Shown one piece after another: positions 62,118 through 64,000 of a stretch of DNA of 64,000 nt. The notes beneath the pieces were generated by a model. It was given only the letters and a program-made list of their open reading frames with translations, was not told where the DNA came from and ran no database searches. The translations under genes were made by a program, and so were the position numbers. Origin of the DNA: an uncultured Bacteroidales bacterium (GTDB taxonomy: Bacteria; Bacteroidota; Bacteroidia; Bacteroidales; CAIXZF01). Positions within the stretch are counted from its first letter, which is position 1. Each line of letters begins with the position of its first letter. Location: contig CAIXZF010000115.1 in NCBI GenBank assembly GCA_903923925.1, positions 32,021 to 96,020 on the forward strand. Direction: 5' to 3'.

Positions 62118-63653
62118 ATGAACAGATACATCCTAATATTCTATTTTCTTATTGGTATGCTGCCATTCTCAAGGCTTGTAGCACAGCAGTCCAAACCAAT
62201 GAGGATAGAAATTCCCTGCAGTGACGATGTGCGGCCTTTCGAGCTGGTATCTCTTGGTTCTAAAGGAGTTCTGGTGTATTATAAAACTGAGCATCCCACG
62301 GCTAAAAACCAGTTTAACTGGATCTTTACCTTTCTTGATATTAATCTGAAAATGCGATGGACAAAAGAACAACCACTGGATGAGGTTTTTGAATATAAAA
62401 CAATGTTTGATGAAGGTCGCTTACTCTTCCTTGTTTTTCAAAACTCCGGCAGCAGGGGAAAGTCGGACAAGATGAGAATAATCCGGCTTAACAAATTGAA
62501 CGGAGATTTATCCGTACTAGAAGAAACGATTCCTGAAAAATCGTCGATTATCAAATATCTAATTCAGGATTCAGTATCCTTTACCGGACTTAACACACAT
62601 GATGACAAAGCAATTGTACATATCAGTTCACTGAAAACAGGCTTATCTGCTTACCTCAGGCCAGAATTGGATAATCGTTCTTACCTGGAAGATATTTTGC
62701 TTGATTCAGCGGACAAAACAATTACTTGTTTATATGAGTATTTCCCCGTAAAAAGGCAAAGTGTATTCAAAATCAACACTTATACTTCTGATAACAAATT
62801 AGTTAAAAGCCTTCCAGTCCTTGATTTCAGTTCATCAGAAAAGGTAATAAATTCTGTAAAAATCAGGAGAATCGACAGTAACAGAACCCTTTTGCTCGGA
62901 AGTTATTCGAATGATAAAAGCAAAACTGTTGATGAGGCCGACGACAGGACTGAAGAATCGACTGGTTTTTTCAGCTGTCTGATCCGGGTTAACAAAATTG
63001 ACAGTTGTTATTTCTATAATTTCCTGGATTTCAAGAAGTTCTTCAATAAAATAAGAGGGAATCAGGCTATCTATGAAAACGGAACAAACAAGAAAAAGGA
63101 GGTTTCATCAAACTACCGGCTGTTACTTCATGATATCATCAATAGCAAGGGTCAATTTCTTTTTGTAGCAGAGGCCTATTATCCTGAATATCATACAGTA
63201 ACAAACTGGACCTACGATTATTACGGGCATATGATTCCAAATTACTACACCATTTTTGATGGGTATCGTTACAATAATACCTTTATTGCCGGATTCGATA
63301 GTATTGGCAGACTTGTGTGGGACAACAGTTTCGAAATCAATAATATACTTACTTTCAAGTTACGCAAACGGGTAACAACTTTATTTGATGGCGACCAGAT
63401 TATTATGGCATACAATTACGATGGTAAGATTGCCTCAAAGGTTATCAAGAAAGATGAGACTATCGAAAATATAAGTTTTTCTGAAATAGAATTCACAGAT
63501 AGTCGCGATCGCCTGGTTTCTGATGACAATAGCGATATGAATTTCTGGTATAATAATTACTTTCTGGCTTTTGGCTACCAGAAACTTAAGAATTCATCCA
63601 GAAGCTCCAGCCGCCGCGACGTCTTTTACATCAATAAGGTAACGTACAAATAA
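62118..63653 (+). CDS. Secreted protein of unknown function
   Basis: 511 residues from the ATG at 62118, which opens a signal peptide (MNRYILIFYFLIGMLPFSRLVAQ). An in-frame ATG at 62013 would add 35 residues through the putative promoter and is rejected. The mature part is beta-strand rich with repeated short blocks such as GSKGVLVYYKTEH, DEGRLLFLVFQNSGS, FLFVAEAYYPEYH and FDSIGRLVWDNSF, suggesting a propeller-like or repeat structure. No catalytic motif, transmembrane helix or sorting domain is visible. Not recognised as a named family. Confidence 0.75.
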   Translation: MNRYILIFYFLIGMLPFSRLVAQQSKPMRIEIPCSDDVRPFELVSLGSKGVLVYYKTEHPTAKNQFNWIFTFLDINLKMRWTKEQPLDEVFEYKTMFDEGRLLFLVFQNSGSRGKSDKMRIIRLNKLNGDLSVLEETIPEKSSIIKYLIQDSVSFTGLNTHDDKAIVHISSLKTGLSAYLRPELDNRSYLEDILLDSADKTITCLYEYFPVKRQSVFKINTYTSDNKLVKSLPVLDFSSSEKVINSVKIRRIDSNRTLLLGSYSNDKSKTVDEADDRTEESTGFFSCLIRVNKIDSCYFYNFLDFKKFFNKIRGNQAIYENGTNKKKEVSSNYRLLLHDIINSKGQFLFVAEAYYPEYHTVTNWTYDYYGHMIPNYYTIFDGYRYNNTFIAGFDSIGRLVWDNSFEINNILTFKLRKRVTTLFDGDQIIMAYNYDGKIASKVIKKDETIENISFSEIEFTDSRDRLVSDDNSDMNFWYNNYFLAFGYQKLKNSSRSSSRRDVFYINKVTYK

Positions 63654-63688
63654 ATTACATGGCAGATTGATATAATGGTAGACTGGCA

Positions 63689-63752
63689 AATTGATAAATT
63701 GATAAATTGGTAAATTGATAAATTGATAAATTGATAAATTGGTAAATTGATA
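63689..63752 (+). repeat. 8-bp tandem array (AATTGATA)
   Basis: Eight exact-length units of AATTGATA or its variant AATTGGTA, directly 3' of the last gene. A shorter run of the same unit recurs at 63894-63925. Confidence 0.9.
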
Positions 63753-63820
63753 AATTCCTACATTTCGTCAGAAATCTCAATTCTGCTTCGTGTACATGAC
63801 AATTGTTGATTTTTTATGTC
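63727..63820 (+). repeat. 94-bp direct repeat, first copy
   Basis: Identical to 63900-63983 over its first 84 nt and with two mismatches in the next 10; copies are offset by 173 nt. Each copy starts inside the AATTGATA array and continues through unique sequence (ATTCCTACATTTCGTCAG onward). Confidence 0.9.
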
Positions 63821-63899
63821 CTTTGTACTTGAAAATGGCGAAATAAATCAATGTAAAAATGTAGCAATTTACCAGTTGATCAATTATATGGCAGATTGG

Positions 63900-63993
63900 T
63901 AAATTGATAAATTGGTAAATTGATAAATTCCTACATTTCGTCAGAAATCTCAATTCTGCTTCGTGTACATGACAATTGTTGATCTATTATGTC
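63900..63993 (+). repeat. 94-bp direct repeat, second copy
   Basis: Second copy of the direct repeat at 63727-63820. The window ends 7 nt later, so more copies could follow. The 79 nt between the copies hold no gene. Confidence 0.9.
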
Positions 63994-64000
63994 AAATGGA

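Noticed and set aside
63661..64000. A CRISPR array
   Set aside because: The repeats are 8-bp tandem units and a 94-bp direct repeat, without spacers of constant length or cas genes.

Overview
The window comes from a chromosome of a Bacteroidota bacterium, most likely an environmental member of the Bacteroidia. The evidence is five proteins with type IX secretion (T9SS) C-terminal sorting domains, a GldA-type ABC ATPase, Bacteroidota-restricted families (DUF4783, DUF3822, the HsdR-N nuclease), a long urocanate hydratase, and recurrent TAnnTTTG -7 boxes 14 to 35 nt before start codons, the promoter type of this phylum. I see no tRNA, rRNA, CRISPR array, transposase or phage gene.

Layout. 1-2829: nadC (cut by the window edge), a DUF4783 protein, rlmH and an unassigned polytopic membrane protein. 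2733-11966: a compact leftward glycan cluster of overlapping genes (GT-C transferase, dolichol-phosphate-type GT2, asparagine synthase, GT4-like protein, WbqC protein, GT4, PIG-L deacetylase, GT4). 12101-16153: coaD, a TlpA-like thioredoxin protein, rsmD with DUF3822, and mntP. 16155-21166: two secreted T9SS cargo proteins, one a subtilase. 21287-33646: housekeeping genes (HsdR-N nuclease, rluA-type synthase, panB, PPOX protein, PAP2 phosphatase, obgE, hpt, purE, O-methyltransferase, M16 peptidase, gldA, metK) and a 962-residue protein combining a gluzincin-like HExxH domain, a propeller and a probable outer-membrane barrel. 33740-38061: three T9SS cargo proteins, two of them tandem Omp28-like twins of identical length. 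38078-49386: SDR and hutU, a coiled-coil lipoprotein, an ECF sigma factor with a GT2, tgt with an LptF/G permease, a lipoprotein, a 28-unit heptamer array and dnaK.

49630-58993 is the most unusual part. Seven tightly packed genes encode a membrane complex built like hydrogenase-4, formate hydrogenlyase or complex I: two HyfB/NuoL-like subunits, then HyfC/NuoH-, HyfE-, HyfF-, HyfG/NuoCD- and HyfI/NuoB-like subunits. The large subunit lacks both Cys pairs that bind NiFe. The small subunit lacks three of the four proximal-cluster cysteines but has an N-terminal ferredoxin domain with one complete [4Fe-4S] motif. No NADH module or dehydrogenase is encoded alongside. It fits the poorly understood energy-converting-hydrogenase-related (Ehr) complexes in an extreme form: an apparently intact ion-pumping arm with an almost stripped redox arm.

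59106-64000: a large secreted protein with a dockerin-like C terminus, an unassigned secreted protein, then 8-bp tandem repeats and a 94-bp direct repeat at the window end.
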